DNA from: Cyanobium usitatum str. Tous
Lineage (GTDB): Bacteria > Cyanobacteriota > Cyanobacteriia > PCC-6307 > Cyanobiaceae
Length of the DNA stretch: 64,000 bases
Direction: 5' to 3'
NCBI RefSeq assembly: GCF_963920485.1
Contig: NZ_OY986431.1
Coordinates: 1,984,001 to 2,048,000, forward strand
In this document: positions 10,026-18,714 of the stretch, piece by piece
Numbering within the stretch: position 1 is the first letter of the stretch
How the letters are laid out: every line of letters starts with the position of its first letter
Made by a program: the position numbers and the translations under genes
Notes under the pieces: model-generated
The model's database searches: none
The model's input: only the letters and a program-made list of their open reading frames with translations
Told to the model about the DNA's origin: nothing

Positions 10026-10072
10026 CCAGCCTTAGCCAGCCCCCCTGGGGGCCAGCTGTGCATCATTTCCCC

Positions 10073-10090
10073 GCTCCGCTCAGGCGGAGC
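10073..10090 (+). other. Hairpin in the rpmJ-rpsM spacer
   Basis: GCTCCGC (10073-10079) pairs perfectly with GCGGAGC (10084-10090) across a TCAG loop. There is no T-run, so it is not a standard terminator. A second G/C inverted repeat (GCCCCC, 10039-10044, with GGGGGC, 10047-10052) lies just upstream. Confidence 0.4.
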
Positions 10091-10116
10091 CCCTTGCCCC
10101 CTCATCGAATTCCTAC

Positions 10117-10482
10117 GTGGCTCGGATTGCCGGCGTTGATATCCCACGCGAAAAGCGCGTCGAGATTGCCCTCACCTACGTGTATGGCATCGGTCTTACC
10201 CGTGCCCAGAAGATTCTGGCCAAATCCGGTGTCAGCCCAGACATCCGGGTAAAAGACCTCAGCGACGCCGACGTCCAGAAGTTGCGCGGTGCGGCCGAAA
10301 CCTTCACCCTCGAAGGCGACCTGCGCCGTCAAGAGGGCATGGCCCTCAAGCGCCTCCAAGACATCGGCTGCGTTCGCGGTCGCCGCCATCGCATGGGTCT
10401 GCCCGTGCGTGGCCAGCGCACACGCACCAATGCGCGCACCCGTCGTGGTGCACGCAAAACCGTGGCCGGCAAGAAGAAGTAA
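10117..10482 (+). CDS. rpsM: 30S ribosomal protein S13
   Basis: S13, 121 residues, GTG start at 10117: (M)[20 protein letters not shown], a helix-two-turn-helix core, and the C-terminal signature [20 protein letters not shown]. It is in the small-subunit head and contacts P-site tRNA and L5. It opens the alpha-type segment rpsM-rpsK-rpoA-rplQ. rpsD, part of the E. coli alpha operon, is not here. Confidence 0.97.
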   Translation: MARIAGVDIPREKRVEIALTYVYGIGLTRAQKILAKSGVSPDIRVKDLSDADVQKLRGAAETFTLEGDLRRQEGMALKRLQDIGCVRGRRHRMGLPVRGQRTRTNARTRRGARKTVAGKKK

Positions 10483-10507
10483 GGCCCCGCCTTCCTTCAC
10501 CTGCTCC

Positions 10508-10550
10508 CACCCTGCCGCCAACTGCGCAAGCGACCGGCGTCACCAGGGTG
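10508..10550 (+). other. Possible stem-loop in the rpsM-rpsK spacer
   Basis: CACCCTG (10508-10514) can pair with CAGGGTG (10544-10550), and the inner CGCC (10516-10519) with GGCG (10536-10539). The result is a long imperfect stem in the 117-base spacer. No T-run follows. It may be an attenuator, a processing site or a ribosomal-protein target; this is inference. Confidence 0.35.
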
Positions 10551-10599
10551 CCCCCCGACGTTCCCCTGATCACCTCCTGCACCAGCAGGCCTTTCCGCC

Positions 10600-10992
10600 A
10601 TGGCAAAGCCAGCCAAAAAATCCGGCGCCAAGAAAACGAAGCGCAACGTCCCCAACGGCGTTGCCCACATTCAGAGCACCTTCAACAACACGATCGTGTC
10701 AATCACTGACACGGCCGGAGAGGTGATCTCCTGGAGTTCGGCCGGCGCCAGCGGCTTCAAAGGAGCCCGTAAAGGCACACCCTTTGCCGCCCAAACCGCA
10801 GCTGAAGCAGCCGCCCGACGCGCCCTCGAGCAGGGCATGCGCCAGATCGAAGTCCTGGTACGGGGTCCTGGTTCAGGCCGCGAAACCGCAATCCGAGCCC
10901 TGCAGGTGGCCGGCCTTGAAATCACCCTGATCCGCGACGTGACTCCCCTGCCCCACAACGGTTGCCGTCGCTCCAAGCGCCGTCGCGTCTGA
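10600..10992 (+). CDS. rpsK: 30S ribosomal protein S11
   Basis: S11, 130 residues, with a Lys-rich N-terminus, the conserved [20 protein letters not shown] segment, [19 protein letters not shown] and the C-terminal signature [17 protein letters not shown]. It lies in the platform near the E-site codon. Its gene is separated from rpsM by an unusually long, structured spacer and precedes rpoA. Confidence 0.97.
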   Translation: MAKPAKKSGAKKTKRNVPNGVAHIQSTFNNTIVSITDTAGEVISWSSAGASGFKGARKGTPFAAQTAAEAAARRALEQGMRQIEVLVRGPGSGRETAIRALQVAGLEITLIRDVTPLPHNGCRRSKRRRV

Positions 10993-11048
10993 GTCGTCGT
11001 TTCGTTCCTGCCCCCTGGGCTTTCTCCAACCTTTCGACCCTTCAGAAC

Positions 11049-11987
11049 GTGTTGCATTACCAAATCGATCGCATTGAGCATCAGGTCGCCGAAGACCGAT
11101 CCCAGACCGGCACCTTCCTGATCGGCCCGCTCGATCGCGGCCAGGCCACCACGCTTGGCAATGCCCTGCGACGCGTCCTGATCGGCAGCCTCGAAGGCAG
11201 TGCCATTACCGCAGTTCGCATCTCCGGGGTCAACCACGAGTACGCCACCGTGCCCGGGGTTCGTGAAGATGTGCTCGACATACTGCTCAACTGCAAGCAG
11301 ATCTCCGTTAGCAGCCGCAACCGCGAGCTGGAGATCGGCCGCCTAGTGGTGAACGGTCCCGCGACGGTTACCGCCGCCGATCTGCAGTTCTCCTCCCAGG
11401 TGCAGGTAATCGATTCAGATCGCCTGATCGCGACCGTGGCTGAAGGCCACAGCCTCGAAATGGAGGTACACGTTGAGCGTGGTGTCGGCTACCGGCCCGT
11501 CAATCGCCATAGCGAAGACACCAGCGCCATCGACCTGCTGCAGATCGATGCCGTGTTCAAGCCCGTGCGCCGGGTCAACTACACGGTGGATGAAACCGCC
11601 GTTGGCGAAGGTGGCTCCGCTCGCGAAAGACTGCGCCTAGAGATCGAAACCAATGGCAGCGTCACACCAGACGACGCCATGGCCCAATCAGCCAACCAGC
11701 TGATCGGTCTGTTCCAGCCCCTGGCCAGCTTGACCATGGTGGAAGAGCCCGGCCTTGAGCCCGAGCCCTCCGCCGAGGCTCAAATTCCCCTCGAAGAACT
11801 CAACCTCTCCGTGCGGGCCTACAACTGCCTGAAGCGCGCCCAGGTCAACTCCGTGTCCGACCTGATGGGCTTCAGCTACGAAGATCTGCTAGAGATCAAA
11901 AACTTCGGCTCCAAATCTGCCGACGAGGTGATCGAAGCGCTGGAGCGCATCGGCATCACCCTGCCCCAGAGCCGCACTAGCGCCTGA
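11049..11987 (+). CDS. rpoA: RNA polymerase alpha subunit
   Basis: RpoA, 312 residues from the GTG at 11049, giving (M)[20 protein letters not shown] as in cyanobacterial homologues. The frame runs open back to 10962, but that part overlaps rpsK and is not conserved. The N-terminal dimerisation domain has the signature [17 protein letters not shown]. The C-terminal domain, joined by an acidic linker, has the HhH helices [20 protein letters not shown] and [16 protein letters not shown]. The subunit assembles core polymerase and contacts UP elements and activators. Confidence 0.96.
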   Translation: MLHYQIDRIEHQVAEDRSQTGTFLIGPLDRGQATTLGNALRRVLIGSLEGSAITAVRISGVNHEYATVPGVREDVLDILLNCKQISVSSRNRELEIGRLVVNGPATVTAADLQFSSQVQVIDSDRLIATVAEGHSLEMEVHVERGVGYRPVNRHSEDTSAIDLLQIDAVFKPVRRVNYTVDETAVGEGGSARERLRLEIETNGSVTPDDAMAQSANQLIGLFQPLASLTMVEEPGLEPEPSAEAQIPLEELNLSVRAYNCLKRAQVNSVSDLMGFSYEDLLEIKNFGSKSADEVIEALERIGITLPQSRTSA

Positions 11988-12032
11988 TCGGCGGCCCCTT
12001 TTACCGACAGCCTTCTCACCTGAGTCAGCCCA

Positions 12033-12383
12033 ATGAGACACCAGTGCCGAGTCCCCATGTTGGGACGCCCCGCCGACCAACGCAAAGCCATGCTGCGGGG
12101 TCTCACCACCCAGCTGATCCGCGAGGGTCGGGTTACCACGACTAAAGCCCGTGCCAAAGCTTTGCGCGATGAAGCTGAGCGCATGATCAGCCTGGCCAAG
12201 GACGGCAGCCTGTCTGCCCGTCGCCGCGCCATCGGCTACATCTATGACAAGCAGTTGGTTCATGCCCTGTTTGACAAAGCCCAAGACCGCTACGGCGAGC
12301 GCCAAGGTGGCTACACCCGCATCATCCGCACCGTTCCCCGCCGCGGCGATAACGCCGAGATGGCCATCATCGAACTGGTCTAA
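12033..12383 (+). CDS. rplQ: 50S ribosomal protein L17
   Basis: L17, 116 residues, starts [20 protein letters not shown] and has the signature [19 protein letters not shown]. It lies at the base of the large subunit near the exit tunnel. It is the last gene before a strong terminator, so it ends this transcription unit. Confidence 0.97.
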   Translation: MRHQCRVPMLGRPADQRKAMLRGLTTQLIREGRVTTTKARAKALRDEAERMISLAKDGSLSARRRAIGYIYDKQLVHALFDKAQDRYGERQGGYTRIIRTVPRRGDNAEMAIIELV

Positions 12384-12414
12384 ACCTCTCCCCGTCTGGC
12401 GAGATCCCAAACTG

Positions 12415-12445
12415 CCGCGGTGGCGTAAGCCCACCGCGGTTTTTT
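12415..12445 (+). terminator. Rho-independent terminator after rplQ
   Basis: A perfect 9-bp stem, CCGCGGTGG (12415-12423) with CCACCGCGG (12431-12439), 7-base loop, followed by six T residues. It lies 31 bases after the rplQ stop and 10 bases before truA. Confidence 0.9.
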
Positions 12446-12454
12446 AATGGCTGC

Positions 12455-13378
12455 ATGGTGCCCTTGCTGACTCCCGCCCCCGCCGCCCTGCGCCGCATCG
12501 CTCTTTGCCTGCAATACGACGGCTCCGCCTACTGCGGCTGGCAGCGGCAACGCAATGCCCACAGCGTGCAGCAGACCCTGGAGCAAGCGATAGCTGGGCT
12601 TGACCCCCAGGGACCCAACCGCACCATGGCTGCTGGCCGCACCGATACGGGCGTGCATGCTGCTGCCCAGGTGGCACACTTCGAAGCGGCTGGACCAATT
12701 CCACCGGAGCGCTGGGCCAAGGCCCTCAATGGTCGGCTACCAGCCACGATCCGCATCCGGGCGGCTGTTGAGGTCGACCCCAGCTGGCACGCCCGCTTCA
12801 GCGCTAGCTACCGGCGGTACCGCTACACGATCTACAACGCCCGCACCCCCAACCTGTTCCTGGCCCCCTGGAGCTGGCACCGCTATCAGCGCCGGCTCGA
12901 TGAACAAGCCATGGGCCAGGCCCTGGAGGCCATGCTGGGCGAACACGACTTTTCTGCCTTTCAACGAGCCGGCAGCCGCCGCGCCCACGGCCGCACCACC
13001 CTTCAGGAGGTGCGTTTGGAGCGCCAAGGTGACCTGATCAGCGTCGAGTTGCAAGCCAGCGGTTTTCTGTACGGCATGGTGCGTCTGGTGCTGAGCCAAC
13101 TCGTGGCGGTTGGCGAGGGGCGGCTCAGCGGCGCCGACTTCGAGCGCCGCTGGCGCGAGTGCCAGCGCCTGGAAGTGAAAGAGGCAGCACCACCTCAGGG
13201 CCTCTGCCTGCTGCGGGTGGGCTACCCCAAGCCGGTATTCCCCCGAGCCGCCTGGTATGATTGCCAACCGCGGTTTCAGCTCGAGATTTCCGATTCTCCG
13301 GATCTCCAGCCTGGTTCAGCCCAGCCTTTCGTCAGTTCAGCGCAGCTACCTCCTGGGGGCGCGCCGACCAGGCGGTAA
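12455..13378 (+). CDS. truA: tRNA pseudouridine(38-40) synthase
   Basis: TruA, 307 residues, isomerises uridines 38-40 in the anticodon stem of many tRNAs. Characteristic segments are the opening [19 protein letters not shown], the catalytic-aspartate motif [11 protein letters not shown] (about residues 54-64), [16 protein letters not shown] and the late [14 protein letters not shown]. About 45 C-terminal residues (from GYPKPVFPR on) extend beyond the catalytic core. It follows the rplQ terminator by only 10 bases, so it depends on read-through or on a promoter overlapping the terminator. Confidence 0.94.
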   Translation: MVPLLTPAPAALRRIALCLQYDGSAYCGWQRQRNAHSVQQTLEQAIAGLDPQGPNRTMAAGRTDTGVHAAAQVAHFEAAGPIPPERWAKALNGRLPATIRIRAAVEVDPSWHARFSASYRRYRYTIYNARTPNLFLAPWSWHRYQRRLDEQAMGQALEAMLGEHDFSAFQRAGSRRAHGRTTLQEVRLERQGDLISVELQASGFLYGMVRLVLSQLVAVGEGRLSGADFERRWRECQRLEVKEAAPPQGLCLLRVGYPKPVFPRAAWYDCQPRFQLEISDSPDLQPGSAQPFVSSAQLPPGGAPTRR

Positions 13379-13391
13379 GGTCACTGAACCC

Positions 13392-13455
13392 GGTCGTTGG
13401 GTTTCCAACGACCAGCTGTCCTGCCCCACTTCCGGCCTGCCGGTGCCTGATCAGG
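13392..13455 (+). promoter_or_regulatory. Structured leader of rplM-rpsI
   Basis: Three consecutive inverted repeats fill the 81-base gap before rplM. GGTCGTTGG (13392-13400) pairs perfectly with CCAACGACC (13405-13413) around a GTTT loop. CCGGC pairs with GCCGG (13432-13443). CCTGATCAGG (13446-13455) is a perfect palindrome 4 bases before the ATG. No T-run follows the first hairpin. A role in control of L13/S9 synthesis is inference. Confidence 0.5.
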
Positions 13456-13459
13456 CGAA

Positions 13460-13912
13460 ATGAACAAGACCCCCCTGCCCTCCATTGATTCCCTCGACCG
13501 CCAGTGGTATCTGGTGGACGCAGAGAATCAGACCCTCGGTCGCCTAGCGAGCGAAGTGGCCCAAGTGCTGCGTGGCAAGAACAAGCCCTGCTACACCCCC
13601 CACCTCGACACAGGCGATTTCGTCATCGTCATCAACGCCGACAAGGTGAAGGTGAGCGGTAACAAGTCGACCCAGAAGATTTACCGCCGCCACTCCGGCC
13701 GGCCCGGTGGCATGAAGACCGAGACCTTCGCCCACCTGCAAGCCCGGATCCCTGAGCGGATCGTGGAGAAAGCCATCAAAGGCATGCTTCCCCACAACGC
13801 CCTGGGCCGTCAGCTGTTCCGCAAGCTGAAGGTTTACAAGGGTACTGAGCATCCCCACGCTGCCCAACAACCCCAAGCCCTAGCCCTCGATCCCGCCACT
13901 GCCTCCCGATGA
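13460..13912 (+). CDS. rplM: 50S ribosomal protein L13
   Basis: L13, 150 residues, with [20 protein letters not shown], the [18 protein letters not shown] segment and the signature [20 protein letters not shown]. It is an early assembly protein of the large subunit. It overlaps rpsI by 4 bases (ATGA), so L13 and S9 are translationally coupled, as in most bacteria. Confidence 0.97.
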   Translation: MNKTPLPSIDSLDRQWYLVDAENQTLGRLASEVAQVLRGKNKPCYTPHLDTGDFVIVINADKVKVSGNKSTQKIYRRHSGRPGGMKTETFAHLQARIPERIVEKAIKGMLPHNALGRQLFRKLKVYKGTEHPHAAQQPQALALDPATASR

Positions 13913-14310
13913 GCACTAACAAAGTCGTCTATTGGGGTACGGGTCGTCGTAAGACGGCAGTTGCCCGAGTGCGTGTGGTTCCCGGGACCGGCACCGTAAC
14001 CATCAACGGTCGCCCTGGCGACAACTACCTCAACTACAACCCCGTTTATCTCGCAGCGGTCAAAGCTCCTCTGCAGACTCTCGGCTTGGCAACCGACTAT
14101 GACCTGCTTGTGAATGTGCGTGGTGGTGGTCTTACCGGCCAGGCCGACGCCATCAAGCAGGGTGCAGCTCGTGCCCTGTGTGAATTGTCCCCGGACAACC
14201 GCAAGCCCCTTAAAACCGAAGGCCACCTCAGCCGCGACCCTCGCGCCAAGGAGCGTCGCAAGTACGGCCTGAAGAAAGCCCGTAAGGCACCTCAGTTCTC
14301 CAAGCGCTGA
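13909..14310 (+). CDS. rpsI: 30S ribosomal protein S9
   Basis: S9, 133 residues: [20 protein letters not shown] near the start, the [20 protein letters not shown] signature, and the basic C-terminal tail ending in FSKR that reaches the P-site tRNA anticodon. The start codon overlaps the rplM stop. rpmE follows after 33 bases. Confidence 0.97.
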   Translation: MSTNKVVYWGTGRRKTAVARVRVVPGTGTVTINGRPGDNYLNYNPVYLAAVKAPLQTLGLATDYDLLVNVRGGGLTGQADAIKQGAARALCELSPDNRKPLKTEGHLSRDPRAKERRKYGLKKARKAPQFSKR

Positions 14311-14343
14311 TTTCTTCTCCCCGCCATCAGCCCCTTTCCCGTC

Positions 14344-14658
14344 ATGCCCAAGGCCGAAATTCATCCCACCTGGTATCCCGATGCCAAGGTGATTTGCAAC
14401 GGAGAGGTGGTTATGACCACCGGTTCCACCTCCCCCGAACTCCACGTCGATGTGTGGAGTGGCAACCACCCCTTCTATACCGGCACCCAAAAGATCCTCG
14501 ACACCGAGGGCCGTGTAGACCGCTTTATGCGCAAGTACGGCATGGGTGGAGCCGATTCCCTCTCCAACGCCGCTGCCAAGCAGGAGCCCCAGGTTGAGGC
14601 CTCGGCTGAAGCTGCAAGCCAAGTTGAGACCGAGGCCCCCGCTGTGGCCGAAGCCTGA
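14344..14658 (+). CDS. rpmE: 50S ribosomal protein L31, zinc-less form with acidic tail
   Basis: L31, 104 residues. The core MPKAEIHPTWYPDAKVICNG and GNHPFYTGTQKILDTEGRVD match the bacterial family. Of the four zinc-ligand cysteines of the C+ form only C18 remains, and the CHPFYTG cysteine is replaced (NHPFYTG), so zinc binding is unlikely. From about residue 80 there is a Glu/Ala/Val/Gln-rich acidic tail. L31 bridges the subunits (B1). It is followed by a strong terminator and closes the supercluster. Confidence 0.95.
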   Translation: MPKAEIHPTWYPDAKVICNGEVVMTTGSTSPELHVDVWSGNHPFYTGTQKILDTEGRVDRFMRKYGMGGADSLSNAAAKQEPQVEASAEAASQVETEAPAVAEA

Positions 14659-14684
14659 TCTCTGCAGGCCTGATTGAACCCCCC

Positions 14685-14719
14685 AGCCGGGTGCTTACGG
14701 GCACCCGGCTTTGTGTTGT
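14685..14719 (+). terminator. Rho-independent terminator after rpmE
   Basis: A perfect 10-bp stem, AGCCGGGTGC (14685-14694) with GCACCCGGCT (14701-14710), 6-base loop, followed by the T-rich TTGTGTTGT. It lies 26 bases after the rpmE stop and before prfA. Confidence 0.85.
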
Positions 14720-14752
14720 CTGGTGCCCATGCGGGCTCCTCCTACCTCGCTG

Positions 14753-15850
14753 ATGGATCCTTCCCTACTGCATGAGCGCCTGGAGACGGCCCGCCGCACT
14801 TTCGAGACCCTGGAACGCCAGCTGGCAGATCCAGCCGTGGCGGCTAATCCCAGCCAGATGCAGGCCATCGCCCGCGAGAGAGCTCGCCTCGAGCCCCTGG
14901 TGCAAGACCACCTGAGCCTGCAGAAACTGCAGCAGGAAGAACGCGAAGCTCGCGCCCTGCTGAAAGAACATCGGGGCGACCTCGCCATGGAGGAGCTGGT
15001 AACCGAGGAGCTGGCAACCCTGGCGGAAGCCACGGCCAGCCTGCTCGACAAGCTCACGGTGGCCCTGCTGCCCCGAGACCCCCGCGATGAGCGCAGCGTG
15101 ATGCTGGAGATCCGCGCCGGCGCCGGTGGCGATGAAGCGGCGATCTGGGCCGGCGATCTAGCCCGCATGTATGAGCGCTACGCCCAAGGGGTGGGCTGGC
15201 GGGTGGAACCTGTCAGCGCCTCCGAAGCCGAGCTGGGGGGCTACAAAGAACTAATCCTCGCCATCAAGGGTGATGGGGTTTTCAGCCAGCTGAAGTTCGA
15301 GGCCGGCGTGCATCGGGTGCAACGGGTGCCGGCCACCGAGTCCCAGGGCCGGGTGCACACCTCAACCGCCACGGTCGCCGTGATGCCGGAGGCCGATCCC
15401 GTGGAGGTTCAGATCGAACCCGGCGATATCGAAATCAGTACCGCCCGCTCCGGTGGCGCCGGCGGCCAAAACGTCAACAAAGTGGAAACGGCCGTAGACC
15501 TGCTGCACAAGCCCACCGGCATTCGGGTGTTCTGCACCCAGCAGCGCTCCCAGCTGCAGAACCGCGAGCGCGCCATGGAAATCCTGCGGGCCAAGCTCTA
15601 TGAGCGCCAGCTGGCAGAAGCCAACGCCCAGGAGCGTTCCACCAGGCTGGCCCAGGTAGGCAGCGGCGACCGCAGCGAGAAAATCCGGACCTACAACTTC
15701 AAAGACAACCGCACCACCGACCACCGCCTCGGCCGCAACTTCGCGCTTGAGCCGGTGCTCAACGGCCAGCTCCACGACCTGATCAGTGCCTCAATAGCCG
15801 CCGATCAGAGCCGCCAGCTCGAAGAGCTGGCCCAGCAGGTAGCCAGCTGA
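14753..15850 (+). CDS. prfA: Peptide chain release factor 1
   Basis: RF1, 365 residues from the ATG at 14753 ([20 protein letters not shown]). An in-frame start at 14711 would begin inside the terminator and is rejected. The universal GGQ motif appears in [19 protein letters not shown], and the UAG/UAA-recognition loop region lies around [20 protein letters not shown]. The C-terminus has [17 protein letters not shown]. The factor hydrolyses peptidyl-tRNA at UAA and UAG codons. Confidence 0.96.
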   Translation: MDPSLLHERLETARRTFETLERQLADPAVAANPSQMQAIARERARLEPLVQDHLSLQKLQQEEREARALLKEHRGDLAMEELVTEELATLAEATASLLDKLTVALLPRDPRDERSVMLEIRAGAGGDEAAIWAGDLARMYERYAQGVGWRVEPVSASEAELGGYKELILAIKGDGVFSQLKFEAGVHRVQRVPATESQGRVHTSTATVAVMPEADPVEVQIEPGDIEISTARSGGAGGQNVNKVETAVDLLHKPTGIRVFCTQQRSQLQNRERAMEILRAKLYERQLAEANAQERSTRLAQVGSGDRSEKIRTYNFKDNRTTDHRLGRNFALEPVLNGQLHDLISASIAADQSRQLEELAQQVAS

Positions 15851-15856
15851 GGGTTC

Positions 15857-16357
15857 TCAGGACCCAATCACATATTTGGCCCACTCACCATGCTGACCAG
15901 CGGAGATCTGGCGACTGGCTTCAAAGCTGAAGCTGCCCAGGGGCCGATGGGGTGGCCGCAGCAGGGGCATGGCCGCCTCCCGCGGCGTGCGGTTGCCCTT
16001 GCGGACATTGCAGGGCAGACAGGCTGTGGTGACGTTTTCCCAGGTATCGAGGCCACCGCGGCTGCGGGGCACCACATGGTCGACAGAGAGCTGCTCAGCG
16101 CTGGCACCGCAGTACTGGCAGCGATGGCCATCGCGGTGAAACAGGTTGCGGCGGGTCAGGGGCAACGGCTTATAGGGCACCCGCACGAAATGACGCAGGC
16201 GGATCACTGTGGGTAGCAGGGTGTCCTCGCGAATTCTGCGGTCCGGGTCATGCTCAAGCCCCTCCGCCTTCCCCTTCAGCACCATCACCACCGCACGACG
16301 CCAGGTGGTGATGTTGAGGGGCTCGTAGGACGCGTTTAGAACGAGAACGTGGCCCAT
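15857..16357 (-). CDS. HNH endonuclease family protein
   Basis: A 166-residue protein if the ATG at 16357 is used (MGHVLVLNASYEPLNITTWR); an ATG 8 codons upstream is also possible. The C-terminal half is an HNH domain: zinc-binding HRCQYCGASAEQLSVDHVVP, then SRGGLDTWENVTTACLPCNVRKGNRTP, with the two CxxC pairs and the catalytic DHVVPRSRGG histidine. Such short HNH proteins are widespread in cyanobacteria; their substrate is not established. It is convergent with prfA (6 bases) and divergent from alr (50 bases). Confidence 0.85.
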   Translation of the reverse strand: MGHVLVLNASYEPLNITTWRRAVVMVLKGKAEGLEHDPDRRIREDTLLPTVIRLRHFVRVPYKPLPLTRRNLFHRDGHRCQYCGASAEQLSVDHVVPRSRGGLDTWENVTTACLPCNVRKGNRTPREAAMPLLRPPHRPLGSFSFEASRQISAGQHGEWAKYVIGS

Positions 16358-16407
16358 GCCAGCACCCGTGATCGGCGGCATGCTAGTGGCAATCTTCGCT
16401 GTAATCC

Positions 16408-17625
16408 GTGACCCAAGCGACCGAGACCAGCTGGAGTGCCCCGGCCCATGAGGCCAGCCTGGCTCGGCAACGGGCCTGGGTAGAGGTGAATACCGGTGCC
16501 ATAAGTGCCAACGCCCGCAGCCTGAAACGCTGCATAGGCAATGGCACCGAGCTGATGGCTGTGGTCAAGGCCGACGGCTATGGCCATGGATCGATCCCCG
16601 TGGCCCGGGCCGCCCTCGCTGGTGGAGCCAGTCAGTGCGGTGTCGCCACCCTGAGCGAAGGCATCGAGCTGCGCAGGGCCGGCATCGAAGCGCCAATCCT
16701 GGTACTCGGCAACCTCACCCAGGTAGAGGAGCTGCGCAGCTGTCTGCACTGGCAGCTCATGCCAACCATCAGCGGCATGCGCGAAGCCCTGCTCTGCCAA
16801 AACCTCGCCAGCGGCCAAGGCCGCCCGATGGCTCTGCAGCTCAAACTCGACACTGGCATGGCTCGGCTCGGGGCCGATTGGCAGGAGGGGCCCAGACTCG
16901 TGGCCGCGATCACGGAACTGGAAGCCGTGCAGTTGGCCGGTCTCTATTCCCATCTCGCTAGTGCCGATGCATCAGCGGACGCCGATGACGGGCTCACCGA
17001 TCAACAGCAGCGACTGTTCGAGACGGTGCTTCAGGCCCTAGAGCAGCAGCGCCTGCAGGCTGGCATCAGCCACCTGGCCAACTCGGCCGGCACCCTGCGC
17101 AGCCCAGGGTTGCACTACGACCTAGTGCGAGTCGGCCTGGCGCTTTACGGCCACAGCCCGGCAGCCCACCTGGCGTCTGTCACACCCCTGCAGGGAGCGA
17201 TGACCCTGCACGCCCGCGTCAGCCTGATTCGCGAGGTGGGCAGCGGGGTGGGGGTGAGCTACGGCCATCGCTTCCGCACCAGCCGCCCCAGCCGTCTGGC
17301 CGTTGTTGGCATTGGCTACGCCGATGGAGTGCCCCGCCAGCTCTCCAACCAGCTGGAAGTGCTGTTTGCAGGCCAACGTCTGGCCCAAGTGGGAGCCATC
17401 ACCATGGACCAACTGGTGCTCGATGCCACCGACTGCCCGGAACTGGAGGTGGGGTCGGTGGTGACCCTGCTAGGCCAGGAGGGAAGCGAACAAATCACCC
17501 CCACCGACTGGAGCGATCGCTGCCAGACCATCCCCTGGGAAATCCTCTGCGGCTTTAAGCACCGCCTGCCGCGACTCACCGCCGCCCAGGCCGCCTGGGA
17601 GGCCCCAGGCGATAGGGCTCACTGA
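16408..17625 (+). CDS. alr: Alanine racemase
   Basis: Alanine racemase, 405 residues, PLP-dependent, makes D-alanine for peptidoglycan. The PLP lysine lies in the signature AVVKADGYGHGSIPVARAAL (about residue 53). The second catalytic residue lies in the tyrosine segment VGSGVGVSYGHRFRTSRPSR, and the C-terminal beta domain includes VGAITMDQLVLDAT. The start is GTG at 16408, 50 bases from the divergent HNH gene. tRNA-Ser and two cell-wall-type enzymes follow. Confidence 0.95.
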   Translation: MTQATETSWSAPAHEASLARQRAWVEVNTGAISANARSLKRCIGNGTELMAVVKADGYGHGSIPVARAALAGGASQCGVATLSEGIELRRAGIEAPILVLGNLTQVEELRSCLHWQLMPTISGMREALLCQNLASGQGRPMALQLKLDTGMARLGADWQEGPRLVAAITELEAVQLAGLYSHLASADASADADDGLTDQQQRLFETVLQALEQQRLQAGISHLANSAGTLRSPGLHYDLVRVGLALYGHSPAAHLASVTPLQGAMTLHARVSLIREVGSGVGVSYGHRFRTSRPSRLAVVGIGYADGVPRQLSNQLEVLFAGQRLAQVGAITMDQLVLDATDCPELEVGSVVTLLGQEGSEQITPTDWSDRCQTIPWEILCGFKHRLPRLTAAQAAWEAPGDRAH

Positions 17626-17643
17626 TAAAGTCAGCAAGCCCCT

Positions 17644-17732
17644 GGAGAGGTGGCTGAGTGGTTGAAAGCGGCTCCCTGCTAAGGAGTTACAGGAGGCAAC
17701 TCTTGTCGAGGGTTCGAATCCCTCCCTCTCCG
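17644..17732 (+). tRNA. tRNA-Ser (GCU)
   Basis: The acceptor stem GGAGAGG (17644-17650) pairs with CCTCTCC (17725-17731), followed by discriminator G at 17732. The T arm is GAGGG-TTCGAAT-CCCTC. The anticodon loop reads CTGCTAA with anticodon GCT. The long extra arm between anticodon and T stems is typical of class II serine tRNAs. The 3' CCA is not encoded. It lies between alr and the serine hydrolase gene. Confidence 0.95.
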
Positions 17733-17749
17733 TTGATAAGTCCGGATGC

Positions 17750-18700
17750 TTAGTTACGGCTGGCTGCAGCCAGCCGGCTAGCTATCTCGGCTAGGAGCTT
17801 GGGATCTTGGGCGCAGGCTTGGCCCTCGGAAAAAATCACCAGCAGGAAGGGTGCCGCTTTTGGCATTGAGCCCTCAGCTGGCAGCTCCACGTAGGCAGCA
17901 TCGTGCCGGGCCTGGCTCATCCAGCCCGCCTTGCTCCAGAGGCGAGAGCCCAGAGGCAAACCCTCACCAATGAAGCCATCCACCTGGTTTTCTGGATCCG
18001 CAAGCCTCAGGGCCGGATCCAGGCTGCGCGCCAGCAGAGCTGTCATCCGGGCACAAGCCGGTGGCGAGACCAGGGCCGCCGCCAGCACGGCCTGCAACAG
18101 ACGGGCTACCGCATCGGTACTGAGGCGATTGCGGTTTTCAAGCTCACTGCCGTAGAAGTCCCGCTCCCGCCCGTAGGGACCATCTCCCCAGGTTTTCTGG
18201 CAAGCGTTACAGCCATGCAGCTCCGGCCAGCCAAGCTCGCTCAGCCAACGATTCACAAGCTGACGCTGCTCCAGCCAGTGGGCCATGCGCTCGGGGGGCA
18301 GAGCAGGGCCGCTGGTGGTGCCACTCAACAAATCCACCACCAGGGAGGTGGCGTCGTTGCTGGAGTCGCGGATCATGTCTGAAAGGGCCCGCCGCAGCTC
18401 GGGCGTATCCGCAAGCAAATCAGCCTGGCGCCAGGCCTCGGCCGCCACCAGGTACACCAGCTTCACCACGCTGGCTGGGTAGCGGGGCCGATCCCCAGCC
18501 CAGCTCGCCCCCTGCACCGGCTGGGCCCAGAACTGAGCGGGATCGAGATCGGCAGCTCGGCCAAGCAAGGGCTGGTCGTAGCGGAGCCAGGTAATGGAGA
18601 TGTGCTGGGCCAAACCAGGCCGCCCCTCCAGCTCTAAAGCCCGCACCAGATCGGCCAGGATCTGAGCCATGGCTGGATCGGGGCTGTAAAAAGCCATCAC
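17750..18700 (-). CDS. Serine hydrolase, beta-lactamase/PBP-like
   Basis: A 316-residue protein with the three active-site motifs of the penicillin-recognising fold: SVVK at 77-80 (RYPASVVKLVYLV), SSN at 113-115 (DSSNDATS) and KAG at 257-259 (LWSKAGW). These fit a D,D-peptidase or class-A-like beta-lactamase family protein; substrate cannot be read from sequence. No signal peptide is evident, so location is uncertain. Two adjacent ATGs make the exact start ambiguous. It is divergent from the NlpC/P60 gene with only 14 bases between starts. Confidence 0.8.
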   Translation of the reverse strand: MMAFYSPDPAMAQILADLVRALELEGRPGLAQHISITWLRYDQPLLGRAADLDPAQFWAQPVQGASWAGDRPRYPASVVKLVYLVAAEAWRQADLLADTPELRRALSDMIRDSSNDATSLVVDLLSGTTSGPALPPERMAHWLEQRQLVNRWLSELGWPELHGCNACQKTWGDGPYGRERDFYGSELENRNRLSTDAVARLLQAVLAAALVSPPACARMTALLARSLDPALRLADPENQVDGFIGEGLPLGSRLWSKAGWMSQARHDAAYVELPAEGSMPKAAPFLLVIFSEGQACAQDPKLLAEIASRLAAASRN

Positions 18701-18714
18701 CGCCGGCCAACGTA

